The notes: generated by a model not told the origin, from the letters alone. 64,000 bases of DNA from Chloroflexota bacterium (GCA_021787395.1 JAJYLZ010000012.1:1-64000), one strand, 5' to 3'. Shown: positions 35,150-44,760, numbered from the stretch's first letter. Translations and numbers: made by a program.

Positions 35150-36793
35150 CTACCCGCCCGCGAGACGGCTCGCCCTCGACCGCAGCTCGGCGCGCAGCAG
35201 CTTGCCCGCCTCGTTCCTGGGCAGCGCATCGAGGAAGGCGATCGCGGCGGGCACCACCGGGGCGGGAAGGCTGGCACGACACCGGGCGAGGAGCGCCTCG
35301 GCGGTCGGGGCCCGGTCGGACCGCGCCACGACGAACGCCACCGCGACCTCGCCCATCAGGCTGTCGGGCACGCCGACCACGGCGACCTCGTCGACGTCGG
35401 GGTGCTGTGCGATGAGCTCCTCGATCTGGGCCGGAGCGACCCGGTGCCCGCCGATCTTGAGCATCTCGCGGGCCCGACCGCGGTGGTAGAGGAAGCCGTC
35501 ACCGTCACGCTCCGCCAGGTCGCCGGTCCACAGCCAGCCGTCACGCAGGATGACGGCCGTCTCGGCCGGGTCGTCGACATAGCCGGGTGTGACGTTCGGG
35601 CCGCGCGCAACGAGCTCGCCGACCACGCCCGGCGGCAGCTCACGCCCGGCCCCGTCCACGACCCGCAGCTCCACGCCGGGGATCGCGATCCCGATCGACC
35701 CGCGCTTCTCCTGCGCCCGGTAAGGCGGGAGGTAGGCCAACCGTGCCGTGGCCTCCGTCTGACCGTACATGACGTACAGCTCCGCCGGGGCGAAGACGCT
35801 CCTGGCCCACGCGATCGTGTCCGGGGCCATCGCCCCCCCGGCCTGGGTCAGGTACCGAAGGCGAGGAAACGACATCGAGGCGATGTCCACCTTGCGGCGG
35901 AGGATCTCGAAGGTGAGGGGGACCCCGGCGAAGCCCGTGCAGCCCTCGGCGGCCAGCGTGCCCATCACGTTCCGCGGGAAGGCCATCCGGCCGTCCAGGA
36001 CGACGGACCCACCCACCAGGAGATGCGTCTGCAGCACGCTGCGCCCGTAGCAGTAGTAGAGCGGGAGGCTCAGGAGCGCCCGATCGCGGGAGGTGAGTCC
36101 CAGGTACTCGACGATCGACCGGCTGTTGGCGTCGATGTTGCGGTGCGTCTGGATGACACCGTGCGGGCGACCGGTGCTGCCGGACGTGTAGAGGATGAGC
36201 GCGGGCCAGTCGGGCTCGGGGTCCACGTCGGTCGTGCGCCCGGCGGGGGACATGCCTGCGTCCAGTGCGGCGAGCCGGCCATCGTCACCCAGCCAGGTGA
36301 CGGGGTGGTCGGCCAGGAGCGTGGCGTCGCTCGCGGACTCCTCGTGGCCGACGACCCAGGCATGCTCGACCCGCAGCCCCCGGAGCGCCCTGCGCCACGC
36401 CGGCGCGTCGCGCCCCGCCATGAACAAGTGGCGGATCCCGATGCGGCCCACGATCTCGCCCAGGAGGTCGGCGCTCCAGCCCCGGTTGACCTCGACCGAC
36501 GTCGCGCCGAGCCGACTGACGGCGAGCGCCGCCACGATCGTCGCGGGTGAGTTGGCCAGCGCCAGCAGGACGCGTGTCCGGGGCCCCACGCCGCGACTCG
36601 CCAGGTGGGCGGCGAGCGCCTCGACTCGGTCTTCGAGCTCCCGATACCCGAGGGTCGTCGACCCGGCAGTCACCGCGGGCGCGTCCGGGCACCTCGCGGC
36701 GTGGAAGGCCAGCCACGCCGCGAGGAACGGGGTCCGCGGGAGCTCGTCGGGACGACCGGAAGCCCCCAGCGGCGGGTGAACGTCGATCTCCAA
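35150..36793 (-). CDS. AMP-forming acyl/aryl-CoA (or carrier-protein) ligase
   Basis: I chose the TTG at 36793 (547 residues): GGAGG lies 5 nt upstream, and the longer frame to 36922 would overlap the divergent gene. The adenylation motifs are complete: ILYTSGSTGRPHGVIQTHRN, YVMYGQTEATA, the DGWLWTGDLAERD loop and the C-terminal lysine in LPRNEAGKLLRAE. It activates a carboxylic acid as an acyl-AMP and passes it to CoA or a phosphopantetheine arm. An acyl carrier protein is encoded at 39925 in the divergent operon, so loading of that carrier is a reasonable hypothesis. It is first in the leftward operon. Confidence 0.87.
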   Translation of the reverse strand: MEIDVHPPLGASGRPDELPRTPFLAAWLAFHAARCPDAPAVTAGSTTLGYRELEDRVEALAAHLASRGVGPRTRVLLALANSPATIVAALAVSRLGATSVEVNRGWSADLLGEIVGRIGIRHLFMAGRDAPAWRRALRGLRVEHAWVVGHEESASDATLLADHPVTWLGDDGRLAALDAGMSPAGRTTDVDPEPDWPALILYTSGSTGRPHGVIQTHRNIDANSRSIVEYLGLTSRDRALLSLPLYYCYGRSVLQTHLLVGGSVVLDGRMAFPRNVMGTLAAEGCTGFAGVPLTFEILRRKVDIASMSFPRLRYLTQAGGAMAPDTIAWARSVFAPAELYVMYGQTEATARLAYLPPYRAQEKRGSIGIAIPGVELRVVDGAGRELPPGVVGELVARGPNVTPGYVDDPAETAVILRDGWLWTGDLAERDGDGFLYHRGRAREMLKIGGHRVAPAQIEELIAQHPDVDEVAVVGVPDSLMGEVAVAFVVARSDRAPTAEALLARCRASLPAPVVPAAIAFLDALPRNEAGKLLRAELRSRASRLAGG

Positions 36794-36912
36794 TCCAGCC
36801 TCCAGCCTCCGGGAGCGGCCCTGCCGGGTGCCGTAGACTCCCGAGCATCGGTTCGCGCCGTCCGCGCCGCGCGACGTGGCGAGCTTGAGGATGCGCGTCG
36901 GGAGCCCATCGC

Positions 36913-37878
36913 ATGTTCTCACGGGAAGTCCTCCAGATCGACCCCCTGCGCGAGGCGGAGCGGATCGAGGGCGAGATCCGTGCTGGCGTCCTCGGCGACC
37001 TTCGCCGGCGCGGCGTCGTCGTGGCGATCTCGGGCGGGGTGGACAGCTCGCTGGTGGCCACCCTGGCCGTGCGTGCCCTGGGGCCGGAGCGCGTGTTCGG
37101 CCTCCTGCTCCCGGAGCGGGACTCGTCGCCGGACTCGCTCCGGCTCGGCCAGCTGCTTGCCGACGGGCTCGGGATCCGATATGCGGTCGAGGACATCTCG
37201 CCGACCTTGGCAGCTGCGCGCTGCTATCAGCGCCAAGACGAGGCCGCCCGGGCCGTCGTCCCCGAGTTCGGCCCCGGCTGGCGCTGCAAGATCGTTCTGC
37301 CGCCGCTCCTCGAGGGCGACCGCCTCAACATCGCACAGCTGGTCGTCGCCGACCCCGAGGGCAACCAGCGTCGAGTGCGGATGCCGTCAGCCGCCTACCT
37401 CCAGATGGTTGCCGCCACCAACTTCAAGCAGCGGACGCGGATGATGGTGGCCTACTACCACGCCGATCGGCTGGCGTACGCCGTCGCCGGAACGCCCAAC
37501 CTCCTCGAGTACGACCAGGGGTTCTTCGTCAAGCACGGCGACGGTGCGGCCGACATCAAGCCGATCGCCCACCTCTACAAGACGCAGGTGTTCGCGCTGG
37601 CCGAGGCGCTCGAGGTGCCGGCGGACATCCGGCGAAGGCAGCCGACCACCGACACCTACTCGCTGTCTCAGACCCAGGAGGAGTTCTACTTCGCCCTGCC
37701 GTACCCCGAGATGGACCTCTGCCTGTGGGCCGTCGACCACGGCACGCCCGCGACCGAGGTGGCGGAGGCGATCGGGCTCACGGCCGAGCAGGTCCGGCGA
37801 GTGTTCCGCGACATCGAGGCGAAGCGGCGGGCCAGCCGGTACCTCCATGCGGTGCCCCGGCCTGTTCGCTCATCCTGA
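36913..37878 (+). CDS. NadE-like ATP-pyrophosphatase (NAD synthase family)
   Basis: This 321-residue protein has the PP-loop SGGVDSS at residues 40-46 and NAD-synthase-like features (VAGTPNLLEYDQGFFVKHGD, then DIKPIAHLYKTQVFALAEAL). It lacks a glutaminase domain, so it would use free ammonia or receive it from a partner. Genuine NAD synthase is possible. Its place between the AMP-ligase and asparagine synthase, 3 bp before the latter, instead suggests amidation of a sugar or carrier-bound acid, as in other surface-glycan clusters. It opens the rightward operon, and the 119-bp gap to the divergent ligase must hold both promoters. Confidence 0.75.
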   Translation: MFSREVLQIDPLREAERIEGEIRAGVLGDLRRRGVVVAISGGVDSSLVATLAVRALGPERVFGLLLPERDSSPDSLRLGQLLADGLGIRYAVEDISPTLAAARCYQRQDEAARAVVPEFGPGWRCKIVLPPLLEGDRLNIAQLVVADPEGNQRRVRMPSAAYLQMVAATNFKQRTRMMVAYYHADRLAYAVAGTPNLLEYDQGFFVKHGDGAADIKPIAHLYKTQVFALAEALEVPADIRRRQPTTDTYSLSQTQEEFYFALPYPEMDLCLWAVDHGTPATEVAEAIGLTAEQVRRVFRDIEAKRRASRYLHAVPRPVRSS

Positions 37879-37881
37879 GCC

Positions 37882-39882
37882 GTGTGCGGACTCGCAGGCT
37901 CCATCACGCTGTCACCGGCGCTGCCGCCGCCTGAACTGGACGACCTCGAGGCGATGGTGGCGTCGCTGCGCCATCGCGGGCCTGACGAATGCGGGTTCTA
38001 CCGTGACCAGCGTGCCGCGCTGGGGCACGCTCGACTCTCGATCATCGACCTCGCCACGGGACAGCAGCCGCTGGCCGGCGAGGACGACCGGGTCTGGGTG
38101 GTCTTCAACGGCGAGATCTACAACCACGTCGAACTACGCAAGGAGCTCGTGGCGCACGGGCACCGCTTTCGGACGCGGAGCGACACGGAGGTCATCGTCC
38201 ACGCCTGGGAGCAGTGGTCGGATGGCGCCTTCGAGCGGTTCAACGGTCAGTTCGCGATCGCGCTGTGGGACTCGCTCGACGAGGTCCTGGTGCTGGCGCG
38301 GGACCGGTTCGGCGTGCGGCCGCTCTACCTGGCCGAGCACGACGGCCGGCTGTGGTTCGCCAGCGAGGTGAAGGCGCTCTTCGCCGGCGACCGGAAGATG
38401 CCGCGCCGTCTGGACCCACTGGGCCTGGCAGAGGTCTTCAGCTTCTGGGCGACCGTGGCGCCGCAGACGGCGTTCGTCGGGGTTGAGGAGCTGCGGCCGG
38501 GGACCGTGCGGACCGTTCGCGGGAATCGGGTCACCGACAGGGCATTCTGGGAGCCCCGCAATCCGCTCGACGACGCACCGGCGTCCGCGGTCAATGCGGA
38601 CGAGGCCGCAGAGGCCGTTCGGGACGCGCTCGAGTCGTCGGTCCGGCTCCGCATGCTGCGCGCAGACGTGCCCGTCGGCAGCTACCTGTCAGGCGGGCTC
38701 GACAGCTCGATCGTGGCCGTCCTCGGCCTCCGGGCAAAGGGCAGTCGATTCTCGACCTACTCGATCCGGTTCGAGGAGGCGGAGTACGACGAGACGTCGT
38801 ACCAGCGGCTGATGGCGGAGCACCTGGGGAGCGACCACCACGAGGTGGTGGTGACCCGTCGCGCGATCGCGGACGCGTTCCCGGAGGTCGTCGCCCACGC
38901 GGAGTCGCCGATGCTTCGCACCGGTCCGGCCCCCTTGTTCCTGCTCTCGCGGCTCGTCCGGGAGTCCGGGGTCAAAGTGGTGATGACAGGCGAGGGCGCG
39001 GATGAGCTGTTCGCCGGCTATGACCTCTTTCGGGAGGCGAAGATCCGGAGGTTCTGGGGCCGCCGCCCGGAGTCGGAGCTGCGGCCACTGCTCCTGCGCC
39101 GCCTGTACCCCTACCTGTCACGGTCGCCGATGGCGCACGAGGCGATCGCGCGCGAGTTCTTCGGCCGCGACCGCGAGGCATGGGCGAGGCCCGGCTTCGG
39201 GCACCAACCCCGATGGCAGGCGGCTTCGGCGCTCCAGCGGCTGTTCACGCGCGAGCTCCGCCGTGCGATGGCCAGCGGTGATGTGACCGGACGGCTGCTC
39301 TCCCGCCTGCCGACTGGGTTCGAGCGCTGGCCGGCGCTCGCGCAGGACCAGTTCCTCGAGACGCAGACGATGCTGTCCGGATACCTCCTCTCCTCCCAGG
39401 GCGACCGGATGCTGATGGCGCACTCCGTGGAGGGGCGCTTCCCGTTCCTCGACCCGGATGTGGTGCGTCTCGCCAATGGGTTGCCACCGTCGCTCAAGCT
39501 GCGGGGCCTCGACGAGAAGCACGTCCTCAAGCGCGCTGCCGCAGACCTGGTGCCGGAGCCCATCCTGCGCCGCCCGAAGCAGCCGTACCGAGCACCCGAT
39601 GCCTTGGCGTTCATTGGAGACGACCGGCCCGCCTGGATCGACGAACTGGTCGCCCCGGACACCGTCGCGGCGGCCGGCGTGTTCGACACCGTGGCGGTCC
39701 AGCGCCTGTGGGCCAAGTGCCGCGGGACGACCCTGGGCGCGCAGCCCTCCAACGCCGATAACATGGCGCTGGTCGGGGTCCTGTCCACGGGACTGCTCGT
39801 GGAGCGGCTCATTCAGCGGGCGCCGGAGCGACGCCAACGCGTGGAGTTCCAGACACGGATCGACCGGCTGGCGAACGCGTGA
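37882..39882 (+). CDS. asnB: Asparagine synthase (glutamine-hydrolysing), AsnB family
   Basis: GTG at 37882 encodes Met-Cys-Gly, which places the nucleophile Cys2 exactly where glutamine amidotransferases need it. The N-terminal glutaminase shows RHRGPDE and FNGEIYNH. The C-terminal synthetase has the PP-loop SGGLDSS (about 272-278) and MTGEGADELFAGYD. At 666 residues it is a normal long AsnB. Stand-alone AsnB paralogues in glycan or natural-product clusters amidate carboxyl groups on other substrates, so aspartate may not be the substrate here. It lies 3 bp after the NadE-like gene and 42 bp before the acyl carrier protein. Confidence 0.88.
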   Translation: MCGLAGSITLSPALPPPELDDLEAMVASLRHRGPDECGFYRDQRAALGHARLSIIDLATGQQPLAGEDDRVWVVFNGEIYNHVELRKELVAHGHRFRTRSDTEVIVHAWEQWSDGAFERFNGQFAIALWDSLDEVLVLARDRFGVRPLYLAEHDGRLWFASEVKALFAGDRKMPRRLDPLGLAEVFSFWATVAPQTAFVGVEELRPGTVRTVRGNRVTDRAFWEPRNPLDDAPASAVNADEAAEAVRDALESSVRLRMLRADVPVGSYLSGGLDSSIVAVLGLRAKGSRFSTYSIRFEEAEYDETSYQRLMAEHLGSDHHEVVVTRRAIADAFPEVVAHAESPMLRTGPAPLFLLSRLVRESGVKVVMTGEGADELFAGYDLFREAKIRRFWGRRPESELRPLLLRRLYPYLSRSPMAHEAIAREFFGRDREAWARPGFGHQPRWQAASALQRLFTRELRRAMASGDVTGRLLSRLPTGFERWPALAQDQFLETQTMLSGYLLSSQGDRMLMAHSVEGRFPFLDPDVVRLANGLPPSLKLRGLDEKHVLKRAAADLVPEPILRRPKQPYRAPDALAFIGDDRPAWIDELVAPDTVAAAGVFDTVAVQRLWAKCRGTTLGAQPSNADNMALVGVLSTGLLVERLIQRAPERRQRVEFQTRIDRLANA

Positions 39883-39924
39883 TCGACGGCCGACGCGGCA
39901 GCAGCGCACAGAGGATCAACAGGC

Positions 39925-40176
39925 GTGACGGTCCAGGAACGGATGCGGGAGTACATCCTCGAGTCCTTCTACGTGAGCGACCCTTCAGAGCTCTCCGACG
40001 ATCTGTCGCTCATCGACAGCGGGCTGGTCGACTCGACCGGGATGCTCGACATCATCCTGTTCATTGAGGGCGAGTACGGGCTGCGCGTCGAGGACTGGGA
40101 GACCACCCCGGACAACCTCGAGACGATCGGACGGATCGCCGCGTTCGTCGCCCGCAAGACCTCGAGCCCAGCGTGA
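39925..40176 (+). CDS. Acyl/peptidyl carrier protein
   Basis: This 83-residue acidic, helical protein starts with GTG at 39925. The phosphopantetheine site is Ser37 in LIDSGLVDSTGMLDIILFIE, a D-S-T variant of the usual D-S-L. The GTGA overlap with the next gene shows coupling. It would hold an activated acyl or aminoacyl group as a thioester, probably supplied by the AMP-ligase at 35150. No ketosynthase or condensation domain is present, so single-unit transfer to the glycan, perhaps by a FemAB-like protein, is more likely than chain building; that is inference. Confidence 0.87.
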   Translation: MTVQERMREYILESFYVSDPSELSDDLSLIDSGLVDSTGMLDIILFIEGEYGLRVEDWETTPDNLETIGRIAAFVARKTSSPA

Positions 40177-40646
40177 GTGGCGCAGCGCCATCCCTGATCC
40201 TCGACCACATCGGGATCGCCGTGCGCTCGATCAACGAGTCGATCGAGCGGTGGACGACCGTGTTCGGCTACCGGCAGGCGACAGAAGTCGTCCTCAACAC
40301 CCGCCAGCAGGTCCGGGTCGTCTTCCTCGAGCGCGCCGGATCCCTGGCGATCAAGCTCGTTGAGCCAGCAGATCCTGCGTCGCCGATCGCGGCGTTCGTC
40401 CGCCGCGGGGGCGGCCTCCACCACCTGTGCTTCCGCGCCCCGTCGGTCGAGGCCGAGGTGGCGCGCCTCGAGGCCCTCGGGTCGCGGGTGGTCTCGCCGC
40501 CCGAGCCGGGAGAGGCGTTCGGAGACGAGCTGATCTCGTTCCTCTACGTGGGCGACGGGATCACCATCGAGCTGATCGACACCGACCGTCGGGCCCGCCG
40601 GCTCTTCGAGCAGGACTCGGCTGACAGCACGGATGGCGCGGCCTGA
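40173..40646 (+). CDS. VOC-family (glyoxalase / methylmalonyl-CoA epimerase-like) protein
   Basis: This 157-residue two-module VOC protein has LDHIGIAV at the start, GGLHHLCFR in the middle and ITIELID near the end. The positions of these His and Glu residues match the metal ligands of methylmalonyl-CoA epimerase and related enzymes. Its 4-bp overlap with the carrier protein suggests that it acts on a carrier-bound or CoA-bound intermediate, such as an epimerisation or lyase step. The precise reaction is not predictable. Confidence 0.8.
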   Translation: MSGAAPSLILDHIGIAVRSINESIERWTTVFGYRQATEVVLNTRQQVRVVFLERAGSLAIKLVEPADPASPIAAFVRRGGGLHHLCFRAPSVEAEVARLEALGSRVVSPPEPGEAFGDELISFLYVGDGITIELIDTDRRARRLFEQDSADSTDGAA

Positions 40647-40796
40647 CGAGGCACGGCGAGCTGGCTGGCGGGAGCCCGTGCGCCGCGCCGGCCGCAGGCA
40701 CCGCGCGGCCCGAGCCCCCCATCCGGTCGCCCTGGCCGCGTGCTACGGTTGAGGCCGCGACTGCGTCGCTGAGCCCAGCCCGAACGCGGAGGTCCC

Positions 40797-41933
40797 GTGT
40801 CCTCGCCCGCCGCCCGCCCGTCGCAAGCGATCCCGATGGCCAGGCCCTCGATCAGCCAGCGCGAGATCGACCTGGTGACGCAGGTGCTCCGGAGCGACGT
40901 GCTCGCGCTCGGGTCGTTCGCGACGAGGTTCGAGGCCGCAGTCGCCGGCGCGGCGCAGCGGGCCCACGCCGTGGCCTGCTCGAGCGGCACCGCCGGGCTG
41001 CACCTGAGCGTCCGCGCGCTCGGCCTGCGCGAGGGCGATGAGGTCATCACGACGCCGTTCTCGTTTGTGGCGTCCACCAACTGCCTGCTCTACGAGCGGG
41101 TCGTGCCGCGATTCGTCGATATCGAAGAGGATTCGCTGGGCCTCGACCCGGCGCTGGCCGACGCTGCAGCCTCGTCCCGGACGCGAGCGATCCTGCCGGT
41201 GCACGTGTTCGGCCGACCCTGTCGCATCCAGGCCATCGCCGGTGTGGCCGCAGGCCGCGGCTGGCGGATGGTCGAGGACGCCTGCGAAGGCCTGGGCTCG
41301 TCGGTGAACGGGCGACCGCTGGGCAGCTTCGGCGATCTCGCGACGTTCGCCTTCTACCCGAACAAGCAGATCACCACGGGCGAGGGCGGTGTGGTGGTGA
41401 CTGACGACCCGGAACTGGACGGGCTGGTGCGCAGCCTCCGAAACCAGGGCCGTGACGCTGACGGGACCTGGCTGCGGCACGTCCGCCTCGGCTACAACTA
41501 CCGGCTCGACGAGATGTCAGCCGCGCTGGGGGTCGCCCAGATGGAACGGCGAGCAGAGCTGCAGGCAGGACGAGCGCGGGTGGCCTCCGCCTACGAGCGG
41601 GCGCTCGGCGACATCGAGTGGATCCGCCTGCCGCAGGCCGGCGAGGGCGAGGTCGTCGACTGGTTCGTGTACGTCATCCGGCTCGACCGGGCGGTGAGCC
41701 GCGATCGGGTCATGCAGCGCCTCGCCGAGCGGGGCGTCCCCTCGCGACCATACTTCTCGCCGCTCCACCTGCAGCCGTTCCTCGCCTCGGAGTTCGGGTT
41801 CCGCCCGGGCGACTTCCCGGTCGCGGAGCGCGTTGCCGCGTCAACGCTCGCCCTCCCGTTCTCGAGCCGGCACACCGAGGCCGAGGTCGGCCGTGTGGCG
41901 GACGCACTGCGCGAGGCGGTCGGCAGGCGCTAG
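40797..41933 (+). CDS. DegT/DnrJ/EryC1/StrS sugar aminotransferase
   Basis: GTG at 40797 gives 378 residues, typical for the family. It has SSGTAGLHLSVRALG, EVITTPFSFVASTNCLLY and VEDACEGLGSS. The PLP lysine is in FAFYPNKQITTGEGG, and LGYNYRLDEMSAALGVAQ is characteristic. It would transfer an amino group from glutamate to a 3- or 4-keto nucleotide sugar, giving the amino sugar that the NeuD-type acetyltransferase or the FemAB-like proteins could acylate. A 150-bp gap before it may hold an internal promoter. The keto-sugar could come from the 4,6-dehydratase at 46018. Confidence 0.9.
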   Translation: MSSPAARPSQAIPMARPSISQREIDLVTQVLRSDVLALGSFATRFEAAVAGAAQRAHAVACSSGTAGLHLSVRALGLREGDEVITTPFSFVASTNCLLYERVVPRFVDIEEDSLGLDPALADAAASSRTRAILPVHVFGRPCRIQAIAGVAAGRGWRMVEDACEGLGSSVNGRPLGSFGDLATFAFYPNKQITTGEGGVVVTDDPELDGLVRSLRNQGRDADGTWLRHVRLGYNYRLDEMSAALGVAQMERRAELQAGRARVASAYERALGDIEWIRLPQAGEGEVVDWFVYVIRLDRAVSRDRVMQRLAERGVPSRPYFSPLHLQPFLASEFGFRPGDFPVAERVAASTLALPFSSRHTEAEVGRVADALREAVGRR

Positions 41934-41966
41934 GATCTCCCGGAGGGATGCCTGGGGAGGGTCGGG

Positions 41967-43115
41967 GTGGAGCGCATCGAAGTGCTCGGCGCTGGCGCTG
42001 GCGCGTGGGACGAGCTGCTTGAGCGGTGTCGCCATGACGCCTACCACACCGCTGGCTTCCACCGGTTCGCTGGTGGGTCCGGCGAGGGCGAGCCTCGTCT
42101 GGTGGTCGTGCGCGACGGCGACCGGGGCCTTGCGTGGCCGTATCTGCTCCGGCGTCTCGCGGTTGAGCCGGTCTTCGCGGGAACCGACGCCACGGACGTC
42201 ACCAGCGTCTACGGCTACCCCGGTCCGGTGGCCTGGGGCTGCACACCGGGCGACCCGTTCCTCGACGTGGCCTGGCGGGCGGTTGTCGGCACCTGGCGCG
42301 ACGACGGCGCTGTCGCCGCATTCACCCGGTTCAACCCCCTGCTGCGCAACGAATCGCTGGTCCCGGAGGCGCGTCCCGGGATGGGGAGCGACGTCGTGGG
42401 CACGATCCTCCAGTGCGGACCCACGGTGTCGGTGGACTGCACCGTCGATGACGAGACGGCCAATGCCGGCTACGCGCGCGCATTGCGCCAGCACATCGCG
42501 GCCGCTCGTCGCGCCGGCCTGACCACGGTCGAGGACACCTCGTGGGACGCCTTGCCGGAATTCGCGCGGATGTACGAGCGCACGATGGTGCGCAATGCCG
42601 CCGCCGACTACTACTTCTTCACGCGCGACGACTTCGAGCGCCTGCGCCACGGGCTCGGGCCGCAGGTCCACCTGCTGACCACGCGGCATGCGAACGGCGT
42701 TGCCGCGGCGGGCCTGTTCACCGAGTGCGACGGCATCGTACAGGCGCACCTCGTCGGCACCGACGAGGCGTTCCTGCGCCTGTCACCGGCGAAACTGCTG
42801 TTCGACGACGCCCGCCGCTGGGCGCGGCAGCGTGGTGATCGACTTCTGCACCTGGGCGGTGGACGCGGTGGCCGCGAGGACAGCCTGTTCTTCTTCAAGC
42901 GGGAGTTCTCGCCCCGACGCCACGAGTTCCACACCGGTCGCTGGATCCTTGACCGGGCGCGCTACGCACAGTTCTCACGAGCCGTCGGCGGTCACAGCGA
43001 GGACCGCGTCGCCGATGGCGCGGCGTTCTTCCCCGGCTACCGCTGGTCCGGGCGCACGGCCGACGGATCCGCGGCGGCCGGCAAGCCGATCGGCGAGGCC
43101 GTGCTCAGTGGCTGA
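41967..43115 (+). CDS. FemAB-like GNAT-fold protein, copy 2
   Basis: This 382-residue protein is a clear paralogue of the 30102-31253 product. It shares HTAGFHRFAGGSGEG, SVYGYPGPVAWG, the QHIAAARRAG helix, AAGLFTECDGIVQAHL and HLGGGRGGREDSLFFFK. Two copies at opposite ends of divergent operons suggest two different acyl or aminoacyl transfers onto the same polymer, or two acceptors. It starts with GTG and overlaps the next gene by 8 bp. A TAGGAT stretch overlaps the end of the preceding gene. Confidence 0.83.
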   Translation: MERIEVLGAGAGAWDELLERCRHDAYHTAGFHRFAGGSGEGEPRLVVVRDGDRGLAWPYLLRRLAVEPVFAGTDATDVTSVYGYPGPVAWGCTPGDPFLDVAWRAVVGTWRDDGAVAAFTRFNPLLRNESLVPEARPGMGSDVVGTILQCGPTVSVDCTVDDETANAGYARALRQHIAAARRAGLTTVEDTSWDALPEFARMYERTMVRNAAADYYFFTRDDFERLRHGLGPQVHLLTTRHANGVAAAGLFTECDGIVQAHLVGTDEAFLRLSPAKLLFDDARRWARQRGDRLLHLGGGRGGREDSLFFFKREFSPRRHEFHTGRWILDRARYAQFSRAVGGHSEDRVADGAAFFPGYRWSGRTADGSAAAGKPIGEAVLSG

Positions 43116-44760
43116 CACACCCTCGGTCGCGGCGAGCGATCCGCACCGCTCCGCTGGGCTCATCCCGGGCAGCTGGTGCGAGGTGCGCCCGATTGACGAG
43201 ATCCTCGCCACCCTGGACGACCATCAGGCGATCGACGGCCTCGTGTTCATGCCCGAGATGGCGCGCTACTGCGGCCAGCGGTTCCGCGTGCTGATGCGCG
43301 CCGGCCGCACCTGTGTCTACCCGAGCGAGGTCCCGTTCCGACGCCTTGACCATGCTGTGACCCTGGGGGGGCTACGGTGCGACGGAGCGGACCACGGCGG
43401 CTGCCAGCTCGGCTGCATGCTGCTGTGGCGAGAGGAGTGGCTGCGACCGGTCGATGCCGGGGGTGCCGCTTCGGCGCCGGACGTGGTGGAGGCGACGCCG
43501 GTTCGACCCCCGGCGCTGCGGGCGCGCGACACGAAGGACTCGGACCGGTTCGTCTGCCAGGCGACCGAGCTGCGGAAGGCTACCAGGCCCGGTGAGCCGA
43601 TGTGGCGGCCTGGCCAGTACGTCGAGCTTCTCCGCGATCGCTCGTTCACCGCAGCCGGGCTTGCCGGCATGCTGTTCCGGCCCGCCCGCCGACGGGCGAC
43701 GAGGATGCTGCGGTCCGTCCTGCCTCGGCGACGGCGCGGACCTGCGCCCGGCCCCCAGTCGCTCGACCTCCAGCCCGGAGAACTCGTCCGCGTGCGCCGA
43801 CGCGACGAGATCGTGGCGACGCTCGATGCCAGGGGCATGAACCGGGGCCTGCCGTTCGGCGGTGACATGGCCGAGCAGTGCGGCCGCGAGTTCCGCGTCC
43901 AGCGGCGCGTCGAGCGGATCGTGGCCGAGGACACGGGCCGGCTGCGATCGGTCCGCGACACGGTCTTCCTGGAGCACTCGATCTGCGACCGCTACCTGGG
44001 CTGCGCTCGGGGGATGCCGTTCATGTGGCGCGAGGCGTGGCTCGAGCGCGTCGGGGAGGCCGCGAGCGTCAACGCCACACCTCCGGACCCGGGAGCGGCC
44101 GCTACCCGCAAGGCAGACTCGGCGGCCGGTCGCGCCCTGAAGCGTTCCATGGACGTCGTGGGCGCCTCGGTTGCCCTGGTGGTCCTGTCGCCCGTGCTGG
44201 CCTGGGTGGCCCTCGCCGTGGCGGCCACCCAGGGGCTGCCGATCCTGTTCCGGCACGAACGGCCCGGCCTCCGGGAGAAGCCGTTCACGATGCTCAAGTT
44301 CCGCACGATGCGTCCTCCGCGAGCCGGCGAGGTCTGGTACCTGACGGACGATCAGCGCATCTCGAGGCTGGGGCGCTTCCTCCGGTCGACGAGCCTGGAC
44401 GAGCTGCCCGAACTGTGGAACGTCATCAAGGGCGACATGAGCCTGGTCGGCCCTCGGCCCCTGCTCACCGAGTACCTGGAGACCTACACGCCGGAGCAGA
44501 GGCGGCGCCACGATGTGCGTCCCGGGATCACGGGATGGGCAGCGGTCAACGGCCGCCACGCCTTGGGCTTCGAGGACCGACTCGCGCTGGACGTCTGGTA
44601 CGTGGACCACCAGAGCCTGCTGCTCGACTTGAAGATCATGGCGATGACGCTCGCGCAGGTCGTCAGGCGGACGGACGTGTCCGCGACGCAGGACCTGGGA
44701 CGCGTCGGCTTCCCGCTCCCCGGGGTAGCCCAGCAGGGAGACCGCCAGGATGGACCCTAG
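43108..44760 (+). CDS. Duplicated Cys-rich module fused to a sugar phosphotransferase
   Basis: GTG at 43108 gives 550 residues. Residues 23-114 and 224-315 are two copies of one Cys-rich module: [20 protein letters not shown] with [18 protein letters not shown] and WREEWL in copy 1; [20 protein letters not shown] with [15 protein letters not shown] and WREAWL in copy 2. Copy 1 keeps Cys55, 69, 91, 99 and 103; copy 2 keeps fewer (258, 293, 299). I recall this module as a stand-alone protein of unknown function in other glycan clusters. Residues about 345-535 are a phosphoglycosyl transferase with [24 protein letters not shown] and RPGITGWAA. It is a second initiating transferase in the locus. 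Confidence 0.82.
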   Translation: MADTPSVAASDPHRSAGLIPGSWCEVRPIDEILATLDDHQAIDGLVFMPEMARYCGQRFRVLMRAGRTCVYPSEVPFRRLDHAVTLGGLRCDGADHGGCQLGCMLLWREEWLRPVDAGGAASAPDVVEATPVRPPALRARDTKDSDRFVCQATELRKATRPGEPMWRPGQYVELLRDRSFTAAGLAGMLFRPARRRATRMLRSVLPRRRRGPAPGPQSLDLQPGELVRVRRRDEIVATLDARGMNRGLPFGGDMAEQCGREFRVQRRVERIVAEDTGRLRSVRDTVFLEHSICDRYLGCARGMPFMWREAWLERVGEAASVNATPPDPGAAATRKADSAAGRALKRSMDVVGASVALVVLSPVLAWVALAVAATQGLPILFRHERPGLREKPFTMLKFRTMRPPRAGEVWYLTDDQRISRLGRFLRSTSLDELPELWNVIKGDMSLVGPRPLLTEYLETYTPEQRRRHDVRPGITGWAAVNGRHALGFEDRLALDVWYVDHQSLLLDLKIMAMTLAQVVRRTDVSATQDLGRVGFPLPGVAQQGDRQDGP

